From contig NZ_WHUF01000007.1 in the NCBI RefSeq assembly GCF_009380165.1, positions 124,001 through 188,000 of the forward strand: a stretch of DNA of 64,000 nucleotides, read 5' to 3'. The DNA is from Rugamonas rivuli. GTDB taxonomy: Bacteria; Pseudomonadota; Gammaproteobacteria; Burkholderiales; Burkholderiaceae_D. Below the pieces are notes generated by a model. The model did no database searches and was not told the DNA's origin. It was given only the letters and a program-made list of their open reading frames with translations. This document shows, piece after piece, positions 40,343 to 48,672 of the stretch. Every line of letters starts with the position of its first letter. Within the stretch, counting starts at the first letter, position 1. The translations under genes were made by a program, and so were the position numbers.

Positions 40343-42379
40343 TTACGCCGTCTTGAACGCCAGCAGCGGTGCACCGTCGGCGACCTGGTCGCCCACGCTG
40401 TACAGGATGTCGTCGATCACACCGTCGTGCGGCGCGGCGATGGTGTGCTCCATCTTCATTGCTTCCATGATGACCAGCGCGTCGCCCTTCTTCACTTCCT
40501 GGCCTTTGGCGGCCAGCACGGCCACTACCTTGCCCGGCATCGGCGCGGTCAGGCGTCCGCCTTCGGCCTCGGTCTCGCCGGCGTGTGCCATCGGATCGTT
40601 GTAGGACAGCGGGTAGTGCGCGCCGTTGGTGAATACGTGCAGCACGTCGCCATCGCGGCGCACGGTGCCGTGCACGGCCTGCTCGCCCAGCTTGATGCTC
40701 AAGTCATTGCCATCTTGCGACATCAGGCTCAATACCTGCGGCTGCGCGGCGCCGACGCTGAACAGCCAGTCGGCGGCGCGGTAGCTGATGTTGACCTTGT
40801 ACGGCTGCTCCGCCGCGAACTCGTCGCCGAAGGACAGCGTGCGCAGATACGGATGGTTCATGCGCCAGCCCAGCGCCTGGCCCCACGGGTCGGCGGCGTT
40901 GGCGCCGGATTGCGCGGCCGAGCGGTCCTTCTCGGATTCGATCAGCGACACGGCGGCCAGCGCCAGCGCAGCATCCGGCGCCGCGTGGGCGGCCGGGAAC
41001 AGCGCGTCGTGATTGCGTTCGATCAGGCCCGTGTCCAGGTCGGCCGTCGAGAAGGCCTGGCCTTCGACCAGGCGTTTCAGGAAGGCGATGTTGGTGGCCA
41101 GGCCGACGATCTGGTACTGCGACAGCGCCTGCGCCATGCGGGCCAAGGCCTGCTTGCGGTCCGCGCCCCAGACGATCAGCTTTGCGATCATCGGATCGTA
41201 GAACGGCGAGATGGCGTCGCCGGCGCGCACGCCGGAATCGATACGCACGCCCGCCGGCAGGTTGACGGCGCCACCCAGTTCGAAGGAGACCGCGCCGGGC
41301 GTCTCCATGTGGCGCAGCGTGCCGATCGACGGCAGGAAGCCCTTCTCCGGGTTCTCCGCGTAGATGCGGGCTTCGATCGAGTGGCCGTTGATGGCCAGCT
41401 CGTGCTGCTGCTTGGGCAGCGGCTCGCCTGCGGCCACGCGCAGCTGCCATTCCACCAGGTCGGTCCCGGTGATCATTTCGGTGACAGGGTGTTCGACTTG
41501 CAGGCGGGTGTTCATCTCCATGAAGTAGAACGAACCGTCCTGGTTGGCGATGAACTCCACCGTGCCGGCGCCCACGTAACCGACGGCCTTGGCGGCGGCG
41601 ACGGCAGCGTCGCCCATGGCTGCGCGGCGTTCGGCCGGCATGTTCGGTGCGGGTGCTTCTTCCAGCACCTTCTGGTGGCGGCGCTGTACCGAGCAATCGC
41701 GCTCGAACAGGTAGATACAGTTGCCGAGGGTATCGGCAAACACCTGGATTTCAATGTGGCGCGGACGCTGGAGGTATTTCTCCGCCAGCACCTTGTCGTC
41801 GCCGAAGGAACTGATCGCCTCGCGCTTGCACGATGCCAGCGCGTCCTTGAACTGCGCCGAGTTCTCGATCACGCGCATGCCCTTGCCGCCGCCGCCGGCC
41901 GAAGCCTTCAGCAGTACCGGGTAGCCGATCTTGTCGGCCTGCGCGTGCAGGAAGTCGGCGTCCTGCTGTTCGCCGTGGTAGCCGGGCACCAGCGGCACGT
42001 TAGCCTTTTCCATCAGCTGCTTGGCGGCGGACTTGGAGCCCATCGCGCGCATCGCCGATGCAGGAGGACCAATGAACACCAGGCCCGCTTCGGCGCAGGC
42101 GTCGGCGAATTCGGCGTTCTCGGACAGGAAGCCATAGCCGGGATGGATCGCTTGCGCGCCGGTGGCCTTGGCGACGGCGATGATCTTCTCGCCGCGCAGA
42201 TAGCTTTCCTTGGCGGCGGCGGGGCCGATCAGGACCGCTTCATCGCACACCGCGACGTGCTTGGCATTGGCGTCCGCCTCCGAGTACACGGCGACGGTCT
42301 TGATGCCCATGCGGCGCGCGGTAGCGGCCACACGGCAGGCGATTTCACCACGGTTGGCGATCAGTATTTTTGTGAACAT
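40343..42379 (-). CDS. mccA: methylcrotonoyl-CoA carboxylase, biotin-containing alpha subunit
   Basis: A 678-aa biotin-dependent carboxylase subunit. The biotin carboxylase domain (about 1-450) has FTKILIANRGEIACRV, a Gly-rich ATP-grasp loop KASAGGGGKGMR, and EMNTRLQVEHPVTE. The C-terminal carrier domain has EAMKMEH with biotinyl-Lys642. Context (MCC beta, hydratase, HMG-CoA lyase) supports 3-methylcrotonyl-CoA over propionyl-CoA as substrate. AGAGAGAG precedes the ATG; a longer in-frame start adds 21 non-homologous residues. Confidence 0.93.
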   Translation of the reverse strand: MFTKILIANRGEIACRVAATARRMGIKTVAVYSEADANAKHVAVCDEAVLIGPAAAKESYLRGEKIIAVAKATGAQAIHPGYGFLSENAEFADACAEAGLVFIGPPASAMRAMGSKSAAKQLMEKANVPLVPGYHGEQQDADFLHAQADKIGYPVLLKASAGGGGKGMRVIENSAQFKDALASCKREAISSFGDDKVLAEKYLQRPRHIEIQVFADTLGNCIYLFERDCSVQRRHQKVLEEAPAPNMPAERRAAMGDAAVAAAKAVGYVGAGTVEFIANQDGSFYFMEMNTRLQVEHPVTEMITGTDLVEWQLRVAAGEPLPKQQHELAINGHSIEARIYAENPEKGFLPSIGTLRHMETPGAVSFELGGAVNLPAGVRIDSGVRAGDAISPFYDPMIAKLIVWGADRKQALARMAQALSQYQIVGLATNIAFLKRLVEGQAFSTADLDTGLIERNHDALFPAAHAAPDAALALAAVSLIESEKDRSAAQSGANAADPWGQALGWRMNHPYLRTLSFGDEFAAEQPYKVNISYRAADWLFSVGAAQPQVLSLMSQDGNDLSIKLGEQAVHGTVRRDGDVLHVFTNGAHYPLSYNDPMAHAGETEAEGGRLTAPMPGKVVAVLAAKGQEVKKGDALVIMEAMKMEHTIAAPHDGVIDDILYSVGDQVADGAPLLAFKTA

Positions 42380-42436
42380 GGTCTCTCTCTTTGCAGCTTG
42401 TGGCTGGAAGTTTTTTTCTTTAGTTAACCGTGAAAC

Positions 42437-42499
42437 CGTCATTCCCGCGCAGGCGGGAATCCATACTCAGCATGGACTCCCGCTTTCGCGGGAGTGACG
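42437..42499. repeat. REP-like palindromic element, copy 1
   Basis: 63 bp between bioB and mccA. It begins CGTCATTCCCGCGCAGGCGG and ends GGGAGTGACG. It contains two hairpins (ATTCCCGC...GCGGGAAT and ACTCCCGC...GCGGGAGT) inside CGTCA/TGACG ends. Its first 30 bases are identical, in the same orientation, to copy 2 at 46904. Confidence 0.85.
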
Positions 42500-42501
42500 C
42501 A

Positions 42502-43551
42502 TTAGCAGCCGCACTTCTCCTTCGGTGCCGAGTCCAGCACGGCACCGCGGGTTTTCAGGCCCAGTTTTGCCAGCAGCGTGCGGTCGTCTTCCGCTTCCGG
42601 GTTATCGGTGGTCAGCAGCTTGTCGCCGTAGAAGATCGAATTGGCGCCGGCCAGGAAGCACATGGCTTGCACCGCTTCGCCCATCTGGCGACGGCCCGCC
42701 GACAAACGCACGCGCGCCTTCGGCATCGTGATGCGCGCAACGGCGATGGTGCGTACGAATTCGAACGGGTCCAGCGGGTCCATGCCGTACAGCGGCGTGC
42801 CTTCCACCTGCACCAGATGGTTGACCGGCACCGATTCAGGATACGGATTCAGATTGGCCAGCTGCGCGATCAACCCTGCGCGTTGCAGGCGCGATTCGCC
42901 CATGCCGACGATGCCGCCGCAGCAGACCTTCAGGCCAGCTTCGCGGATGCGGCCCAGCGTGTCCAGGCGGTCCTGGTATTCACGGGTCGAGATCACGTTG
43001 TCGTAGAACTCAGGCGCGGTGTCCAGGTTGTGGTTGTAGTAATCGAGGCCTGCGGCCTTCAGGCGCTCGGCCTGTTTTTCTTCCAGCATGCCCAGCGTGG
43101 CGCAAGTCTCCAGGCCCAGCGCCTTCACTTCGCGCACCATCTCTTCGACCTTGTCCATGTCGCGGTCTTTCGGGCTGCGCCATGCTGCGCCCATGCAGAA
43201 GCGGGTCGCGCCGTTGTCCTTGGCCTGCTTGGCCGCATCCAGCACGGTGTCGATGTCGAGGATCTTCTTGGCTTCGACGCCGGTGTCGTAGCGCGCCGCT
43301 TGCGGGCAGTAGCCGCAGTCTTCCTCGCAACCGCCGGTCTTGATCGACAGCAGCGTGGCCAGTTCAACGTCACCGTCGGGGAAGTTGGCGCGGTGGGTTT
43401 CCTGTGCGCGGAACATCAGGTCATTGAACGGCAGGTCGAACAAGGCCATCACGTCGTCCAGCGGCCACGTCGCGGCGGGCGGCAAGGTGATGGCGGCCGT
43501 TGGACGGTGCAGCGCTACGGTTTTCGGTTCTTGCAGGGTGTTCAGGGACAT
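42502..43551 (-). CDS. bioB: biotin synthase (radical SAM)
   Basis: A 349-aa enzyme inserting sulfur into dethiobiotin. The radical-SAM cluster ligands are Cys75, Cys79 and Cys82 (CEEDCGYC). The [2Fe-2S] ligands include Cys in RFCMGAAW, TCATLGML and VCCGGIVGMGE, and the Arg in KARVRLSAGR. AAGGAA lies 6 bases before the ATG at 43551. The sequence upstream in frame is a shadow of bioD. Product feeds BirA-dependent biotinylation of the adjacent MCC alpha subunit. Confidence 0.96.
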   Translation of the reverse strand: MSLNTLQEPKTVALHRPTAAITLPPAATWPLDDVMALFDLPFNDLMFRAQETHRANFPDGDVELATLLSIKTGGCEEDCGYCPQAARYDTGVEAKKILDIDTVLDAAKQAKDNGATRFCMGAAWRSPKDRDMDKVEEMVREVKALGLETCATLGMLEEKQAERLKAAGLDYYNHNLDTAPEFYDNVISTREYQDRLDTLGRIREAGLKVCCGGIVGMGESRLQRAGLIAQLANLNPYPESVPVNHLVQVEGTPLYGMDPLDPFEFVRTIAVARITMPKARVRLSAGRRQMGEAVQAMCFLAGANSIFYGDKLLTTDNPEAEDDRTLLAKLGLKTRGAVLDSAPKEKCGC

Positions 43552-43568
43552 CGTGATTCCTTCTTCGT

Positions 43569-44351
43569 TCAAAGTTTGTTCTGAGCTGGCCAGTTGGGCA
43601 GCTGCGTAAAGTCGATATATTCGGCGGCGGCGCGTGCGCCGGGTTCGGCCAGGCGCGGCACGCGGCCCAGCAGCGGTGCGCTGATGCGCTGTTCCAACGC
43701 GGCGACGTTTTCGTCGGCGAAGGCCATGTCGGCCTGCGTTTCGTTGGCGACCCAGCCGGCCAGGCGCAGGCCGCGCGCTTCGATTGCTTCCACCGTCAGC
43801 AGCGCGTGGCTGATGCAGCCCAGCCGCAGGCCGACCACCAGCACCACCGGCAGGTCGAGCTGTTCGGCCAGGTCGGCGGTGTCGAAGTCGTCGTTCAGCG
43901 GCACGCGGAAGCCGCCCACGCCTTCGACCACGGTGGCGTCGGAGGCGGCGTTGATTTCGACGTAGGCCGCCAGAATCGGCACCGGCGAAATGGTGATGCC
44001 TTCCAGCGCGGCGGCGATGTGCGGCGCGGCCGGTTCCTTCAGCAGGAACGGCGTGGTGATCGATTGCAGCAGGTGGACATTGCCGGCGGCGGCCAACTGG
44101 TCGCAGTCGTCGTTGTGCCATGCGCCGTCGCGCAGTTCGGCGCCGGCGGCCACCGGCTTCATGCCGCAGGCGCGCACGCCGGCCTGCACCAGCGCGTACA
44201 GCATCGCCGATGAGATCAGTGTCTTGCCGATCTCGGTGTCGGTGCCGGTGACGAAGCAGCTGAAACGCGGCGGGATGCCGGTGGCGGCGGGCGCTGGCTG
44301 CACCTGCGTCTGCGGTGCGGCCACGGTGATGACGGGATCATCGAGACTCAT
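43569..44351 (-). CDS. bioD: dethiobiotin synthetase
   Basis: A 260-aa ATP-dependent enzyme closing the ureido ring of dethiobiotin. P-loop GTDTEIGKT at 36-44; GMKPVAAGA and VEGVGGFRVPL are also typical. About 28 extra N-terminal residues (Pro/Gln/Ala-rich) precede the usual start. The ATG at 44351 has AAGGAC upstream and begins 1 bp after the bioF stop. Confidence 0.94.
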   Translation of the reverse strand: MSLDDPVITVAAPQTQVQPAPAATGIPPRFSCFVTGTDTEIGKTLISSAMLYALVQAGVRACGMKPVAAGAELRDGAWHNDDCDQLAAAGNVHLLQSITTPFLLKEPAAPHIAAALEGITISPVPILAAYVEINAASDATVVEGVGGFRVPLNDDFDTADLAEQLDLPVVLVVGLRLGCISHALLTVEAIEARGLRLAGWVANETQADMAFADENVAALEQRISAPLLGRVPRLAEPGARAAAEYIDFTQLPNWPAQNKL

Positions 44352-44352
44352 A

Positions 44353-45537
44353 TCAAGTCCTTTCCAATGCATTGATCGCAGCTATCAGCTTTGCGACTTC
44401 CATGCTGCTATGCCCTGCCGACAGCGTCACGCGCAGGCGCGAGGTGCCCGGCGCCACGGTCGGCGGACGGATGGTGCCGACCCACAGGCCCTGTTCGTAC
44501 AAGGCCGCGCCGGCGCGCATGGTTTCGGCATTATCGCCGATCAGGATGGGCTGGATCGCAGTCATCGAGGGCAGGCGCTGCCAGCGCTTCAGGCGCAGGC
44601 CATCGTCCAATTGTGCCACCAAAGCTTGCAGCTGTGCGCGCCGCGCGCGGCCTTCGTCGCCTTCCAGCAGCTCAAGGCTGGTCAGCAGCGCGTGCGCCAG
44701 TGCCGGCGGCGTGGCGGTGGTGAAGATGTAGGGACGTGCTTTCTGGATCAGCGTTTCGATCACCGTCTCGTGCGCGGCGACGAAAGCGCCGCTGACACCG
44801 GCCGCCTTGCCCAGCGTGCCCATATAGACCAGGTTGGGCGAACGCAGATTGAAGTGTTCCAGCGCGCCGTGGCCGTTGTCGCCCAGCGTGCCGAAGCCGT
44901 GGGCGTCGTCCACCACCAGCCAGGCGCCGTGTTGTTCGCACAAGGCCAGCAACTGCGGCAGCGGCGCCAGGTCGCCATCCATGCTGAAGACGCTGTCCGT
45001 CACTACCAGCTTGGTAGCGGACTTGGACGCGGCCAGCATCTGCGCCAGCGCTTCCAGGTCGGCGTGCGGGTAGACCTGGACGTTGGCGCGCGACAGGCGG
45101 GCGCCGTCGATCAGCGAGGCGTGGTTCAGCGATTCGGAGAAGATGTCGGCATCGCGGTCGCCGGCGGTGAGGCCGGTGACGATGGCGAGGTTGGCCATGT
45201 AGCCGGTGCAAAAGGTGAGCGCGCGCGGCGATACCAGATGTGCGCCGACGAATTCCACCAGCCGCTCTTCCAGCATGGAGTGGGCGCGGCCATGGCCGCT
45301 GATCAGGTGCGAGGCGCCGCTGCCGACGCCGTACATCGCCGCGCCTTCCTGCAGCGCGAGCTTGATCTTGCGGTGGTTGGCCAGGCCGAGGTAGTCGTTG
45401 GTGCAGAAGGCCAGCAGTTCGCGGCCGTCCACCGATACGCGTGGGCCGCAGGGCGTGTCGACGGTGCGGCGGGTGCGTATCAAGTCCTGTTCTTCCAGCG
45501 TTTGCAGCTGCTGGCTGAGGCGATTGAGCATGTCCAT
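44353..45537 (-). CDS. bioF: 8-amino-7-oxononanoate synthase
   Basis: A 394-aa PLP enzyme condensing pimeloyl-thioester with alanine. Motifs: CTNDYLGLANH, VGSGASHLISGHG, DDAHGFGTLGDNG, and TLGKAAGVSGAF with PLP-Lys244. The ATG lies 2 bp after the bioA stop, so the genes are a tight operon; an alternative ATG is two codons in. Confidence 0.95.
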   Translation of the reverse strand: MDMLNRLSQQLQTLEEQDLIRTRRTVDTPCGPRVSVDGRELLAFCTNDYLGLANHRKIKLALQEGAAMYGVGSGASHLISGHGRAHSMLEERLVEFVGAHLVSPRALTFCTGYMANLAIVTGLTAGDRDADIFSESLNHASLIDGARLSRANVQVYPHADLEALAQMLAASKSATKLVVTDSVFSMDGDLAPLPQLLALCEQHGAWLVVDDAHGFGTLGDNGHGALEHFNLRSPNLVYMGTLGKAAGVSGAFVAAHETVIETLIQKARPYIFTTATPPALAHALLTSLELLEGDEGRARRAQLQALVAQLDDGLRLKRWQRLPSMTAIQPILIGDNAETMRAGAALYEQGLWVGTIRPPTVAPGTSRLRVTLSAGHSSMEVAKLIAAINALERT

Positions 45538-45539
45538 GG

Positions 45540-46886
45540 TCAGCCCGCCATCACTTTGTCGAACACGGCCAGCGTGTTGGCGGCGAGGCCGTCGATTTCC
45601 TCGTCGTTGAGGATATACGGCGGCATCATGTAGACGGTGGAGCCGATGGGGCGCATCAGCAGTTCATGCTCCACGGCCGTGGCGAAGAAGCGGCGCGAGA
45701 AGTCCGGCGTGGCGTCGATGGCGTCGAAGGCCCAGATCATGCCGCGCTGGCGGAAGTTGCGCACTTGCTTGTGCTGCGCCAGCGGTTGCAGCGCTGCGGT
45801 CAGGCGTGCGGCCTTGATGCGGTTGGCGGCCAGCACATCGTCTTCCTCGAAGATTTGCAGCGTCGCCAGTGCGGCGCGGCAGGCCAGCGGGTTGCCGGTG
45901 TACGAGTGCGAGTGCAGGAAGCCACGCGTGACGTCGCTGCTGTAGAAGGCTTCATAGATCTCGTTGCGCGTCATCACCAGCGACAGCGGCAGGTAGCCGC
46001 CGCTGATGCCCTTGGACAGGCACAGGAAGTCCGGCCACACGTCGGCCTGTTCGCAGGCGAAGAAGGTGCCGGTGCGGCCGCAGCCGACGGCGATTTCGTC
46101 GAGGATCAGGTGGACCGAGTGGCGGTTGCACAGTTCGCGCACGAGCTTCAGGTACAGCGGGTCGTGCATCGCCATGCCGGTGGCGCATTGCACCAGCGGT
46201 TCGATGATGATGGCGGCGATCTTGTCGGCGCGTTCGATGAACAGGCGTTCGACATCGGCGGCGGCTTTGCGGGCCATGTCTTCGGCGGTTTCGCCTTCAG
46301 CCGCATTGGCTTTGCGGGCGTCCGGCGACATCACCGTTTGCGAGGCGCGCAGCAGCGGGCCGTAGGCGTCCTTGAACAGGGCGACGTCGGTGACGGCCAA
46401 TGCGCCTATGGTTTCGCCGTGGTAGCTGCCTTTGAGGCAGACGAATTCCTGCTTGCCGCTCTTGCCGTTGTTGCGCCAGGAGTGGAAGCTCATTTTCAGC
46501 GCGATTTCCACCGCCGATGCACCGTCGCTGGCGTAGAAGCTGTGGCCGAGCACATGGCCGGTCAGCGCCGACAGTTTTTCGGATAGTTCAATCACCGGTT
46601 CGTGCGTGAAGCCGGCCAGCATCGCGTGTTCCAGCGTGTCCAGCTGCTCCTTCAGCGCGGCGTTGATGCGCGGGTTGGCGTGGCCGAACAGGTTCACCCA
46701 CCAGGAGCTGATCGCATCCAGGTAGCGGCGGCCTTCATGGTCGTACAGCCACGCGCCCTTGCCGCTCTTGACCGGAATCAGGGGCACAGGGTTGTCCAAC
46801 TGCGCGTGGTGCTGCATCTGGGTGCACGGATGCCATACGCTGCGCAGGCTGCGTGCGACCCAGTCGCTTTGTTTATTCAATTCCAA
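45540..46886 (-). CDS. bioA: adenosylmethionine-8-amino-7-oxononanoate aminotransferase
   Basis: A 448-aa PLP aminotransferase using S-adenosylmethionine as amino donor. SVWHPCTQM near the N-terminus, SSWWVNLFGHANPRI, FYASDGASAVEIALKMS, LDEIAVGCGRTG, and PLP-Lys292 in CLSKGISGGYLP. No ATG gives a correct start. The best is a TTG at 46884-46886 with GGAG five bases upstream; longer frames translate the REP-like repeat. It heads the bioA-F-D-B block. Confidence 0.93.
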   Translation of the reverse strand: MELNKQSDWVARSLRSVWHPCTQMQHHAQLDNPVPLIPVKSGKGAWLYDHEGRRYLDAISSWWVNLFGHANPRINAALKEQLDTLEHAMLAGFTHEPVIELSEKLSALTGHVLGHSFYASDGASAVEIALKMSFHSWRNNGKSGKQEFVCLKGSYHGETIGALAVTDVALFKDAYGPLLRASQTVMSPDARKANAAEGETAEDMARKAAADVERLFIERADKIAAIIIEPLVQCATGMAMHDPLYLKLVRELCNRHSVHLILDEIAVGCGRTGTFFACEQADVWPDFLCLSKGISGGYLPLSLVMTRNEIYEAFYSSDVTRGFLHSHSYTGNPLACRAALATLQIFEEDDVLAANRIKAARLTAALQPLAQHKQVRNFRQRGMIWAFDAIDATPDFSRRFFATAVEHELLMRPIGSTVYMMPPYILNDEEIDGLAANTLAVFDKVMAG

Positions 46887-46903
46887 AACTACTCCAATCT
46901 CGC

Positions 46904-46983
46904 CGTCATTCCCGCGCAGGCGGGAATCCATACGGCGGCACATAAGACGCTCAGCATGGATCCCCGCGTACGCGAGGATGACG
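46904..46983. repeat. REP-like palindromic element, copy 2
   Basis: 80 bp between the hydratase gene and bioA. It starts with the same 30 bases as copy 1 (42437), then has an extra 17-base insert before the shared TCAGCATGGA. It ends in a second, less perfect hairpin (CCCCGCGTACGCGAGG) and TGACG. Direct orientation relative to copy 1. Confidence 0.85.
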
Positions 46984-46989
46984 GGGTAA

Positions 46990-47787
46990 CTAAACCAGCC
47001 ATGACGGCTTGCGCTTCTCCAGGAACGAGGCCACGCCTTCGCGGCCCTGTTCCGAGGCGCGGATATGGGCGATGCGCTCGGCGGTGTCGGCCAGCAGCGC
47101 ATCGTTGACGGTTTGCCCGACCACGTCGCGCACCAGCGTCTTGGCTTGCTTCACGGCGTTCGGGCTGTTGTTGACCAGCGCCTTGACGATCTCCGCCACC
47201 TTGGCGTCGAGCGCGTCGGCGGCCACCACTTCGTGCGCGAAGCCGATGCGCAGCGCTTCCTGCGCGCCGAAACGCTCGGCGGTGAGGAAGTAGCGGCGCG
47301 ACGCGTTCTCGCCCATGGCCTTGATCACATACGGCGAAATAGTCGCGGGGATCAATCCCAGCTTCACTTCGCTCAGGCAGAAATTGGCCTGGTCGACCGC
47401 GACGATGATGTCGCATGCGGCCACCAGGCCCATGCCGCCTGCGTAGCAATCGCCCTGCACCTTGGCCACCACTGGCTTGGGACACAGGTAGATCGTGCGC
47501 AGCATCTCCGCCAGTTGCAGAGCGTCGGCATGGTTTTCGGCGTGCGTGTAGCCCGCCATTTTTTTCATCCAGTTCAAGTCGGCGCCGGCGCAGAAGGCCG
47601 GGCCGTTGGCGGCCAGTACGATGGCGCGCAGGTCTTCTTCCGTACCCAGCTCGCCGAAGGCGCGCGTGATCTCGGCGATGGTCTCTTCGTTGAAGGCGTT
47701 GCGCACGTCCGGGCGGTTCAGCGTGACGGTGGCGACCTTGCCTTCGCGGCTGATGGTCAGCGTGGTAAAGCTCATCTCTAAGCTCAT
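46990..47787 (-). CDS. liuC: enoyl-CoA hydratase family, probable methylglutaconyl-CoA hydratase
   Basis: A 265-aa crotonase. VTLNRPDVRNAFNEETIAEI, the oxyanion-hole segment FCAGADLNWM, and KPVVAKVQGDCYAGGMGLVA with SEVKLGLIPATISPYV are present. Position between MCC beta and alpha genes makes 3-methylglutaconyl-CoA hydratase the best call. The ATG at 47787 has AAGGA upstream and overlaps the hydrolase stop; a second ATG is four codons later. Confidence 0.9.
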   Translation of the reverse strand: MSLEMSFTTLTISREGKVATVTLNRPDVRNAFNEETIAEITRAFGELGTEEDLRAIVLAANGPAFCAGADLNWMKKMAGYTHAENHADALQLAEMLRTIYLCPKPVVAKVQGDCYAGGMGLVAACDIIVAVDQANFCLSEVKLGLIPATISPYVIKAMGENASRRYFLTAERFGAQEALRIGFAHEVVAADALDAKVAEIVKALVNNSPNAVKQAKTLVRDVVGQTVNDALLADTAERIAHIRASEQGREGVASFLEKRKPSWLV

Positions 47788-48665
47788 CTCGATTCCTTGA
47801 TGGTGTATTTGATTTCGGTCGGCATGCCCACGCCTTGCAGGAAGCGCGTAGTCTCGGGCAGCCAGATGGCGACGCCGTCCGGGCTGGAGCTCATGCTGTG
47901 GGCGTCGCGCTTGAACGGTCCGTAGGCCACCAGCTGCGCCTTGCCGCCTGCGCCGGTGTAGGCCGCGTACATCTCGGCCGCCAGTTTGGGGCCGAAGTGC
48001 TGGTCGTTGGCGCCGTAGAACCAGATGCTCGGCGTGGTGCTGACCGCGCCGTAGGCTTTGAAGGCGTCCACCAGCGCGGCCTGCCAGTTGCAGTGCGAGC
48101 GGCTGTTGACGCCACCGGCGAAGTTGATGACGCCCTGCACGCCGCTGATGTTGTGGCTACCTGCTGCAATGGCCGTCAGGCCGCCGTGCGACTGGCCGGC
48201 GATGATGACGTGCTGCTGGTCGGCCCACGGCTGCTTCATCGCGTAGGCCATCGCGAAGTACAGCGATGAGGCTTGGTCCTCGCCGTTAAGCTTGGCCTGG
48301 CAGTGGGAGTTGACGTAGGTGCCGCCCGAACCGGCAAAGCCCTGCCGCATCGGGATCACGACCGCGTAGCCGCGCTTGACGAATTCGCGGCTGATGACCG
48401 GGTAGCGCGCGCGCGGCTGCTGGTGCGCGTCCCCGCCGTTTTTACCGTGGTTCATGAACAGCACCGGGAACGGGCCGTCGCCCGGCGGCTTGTAGATGGT
48501 GGTTTGCAGCGTGATGTCGGCACCGCCTATTTTGGCGGGGATCGCGACGACCTGCTCGCCCATGCGCGCATCGACCACCGGCAAAGGACCGGCGTGCGCC
48601 GCAGCGCATGCCGCTGCGAGCGGCAGCGTGGCCAGTCCTTGTCGGTATCGGGTCTGCATGGTCAT
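47784..48665 (-). CDS. exported alpha/beta hydrolase
   Basis: A 293-aa protein with a signal peptide (about 1-25, ...AHA) and an alpha/beta-hydrolase fold. FMNHGKNGG gives the oxyanion strand, the nucleophile is Ser159 in AGQSHGG, and a late His is in RDAHSMS. Similar to dienelactone-hydrolase or CocE-like esterases. A secreted hydrolase within a leucine-degradation operon is unexpected. The stop overlaps the hydratase start and 7 bp separate it from the mccB stop. ATGs at 48665 and 48659 are both possible. Confidence 0.78.
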   Translation of the reverse strand: MTMQTRYRQGLATLPLAAACAAAHAGPLPVVDARMGEQVVAIPAKIGGADITLQTTIYKPPGDGPFPVLFMNHGKNGGDAHQQPRARYPVISREFVKRGYAVVIPMRQGFAGSGGTYVNSHCQAKLNGEDQASSLYFAMAYAMKQPWADQQHVIIAGQSHGGLTAIAAGSHNISGVQGVINFAGGVNSRSHCNWQAALVDAFKAYGAVSTTPSIWFYGANDQHFGPKLAAEMYAAYTGAGGKAQLVAYGPFKRDAHSMSSSPDGVAIWLPETTRFLQGVGMPTEIKYTIKESR

Positions 48666-48672
48666 CTTCTGC

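Noticed and set aside
40271..42427. Long open frame (over 700 codons) opposite mccA
   Set aside because: It is a GC-rich antisense shadow: the reverse strand encodes a clear biotin carboxylase, and the shadow translation has a His/Arg/Gln/Val bias with no family motifs.
43552..44121. N-terminal extension of bioB into bioD
   Set aside because: The extension is a frame-shifted reading of bioD; a clear ATG with AAGGAA exists at 43551.
46887..47102. N-terminal extension of bioA
   Set aside because: It translates the REP-like repeat and the hydratase gene; a TTG with GGAG at 46886 gives the normal BioA length.
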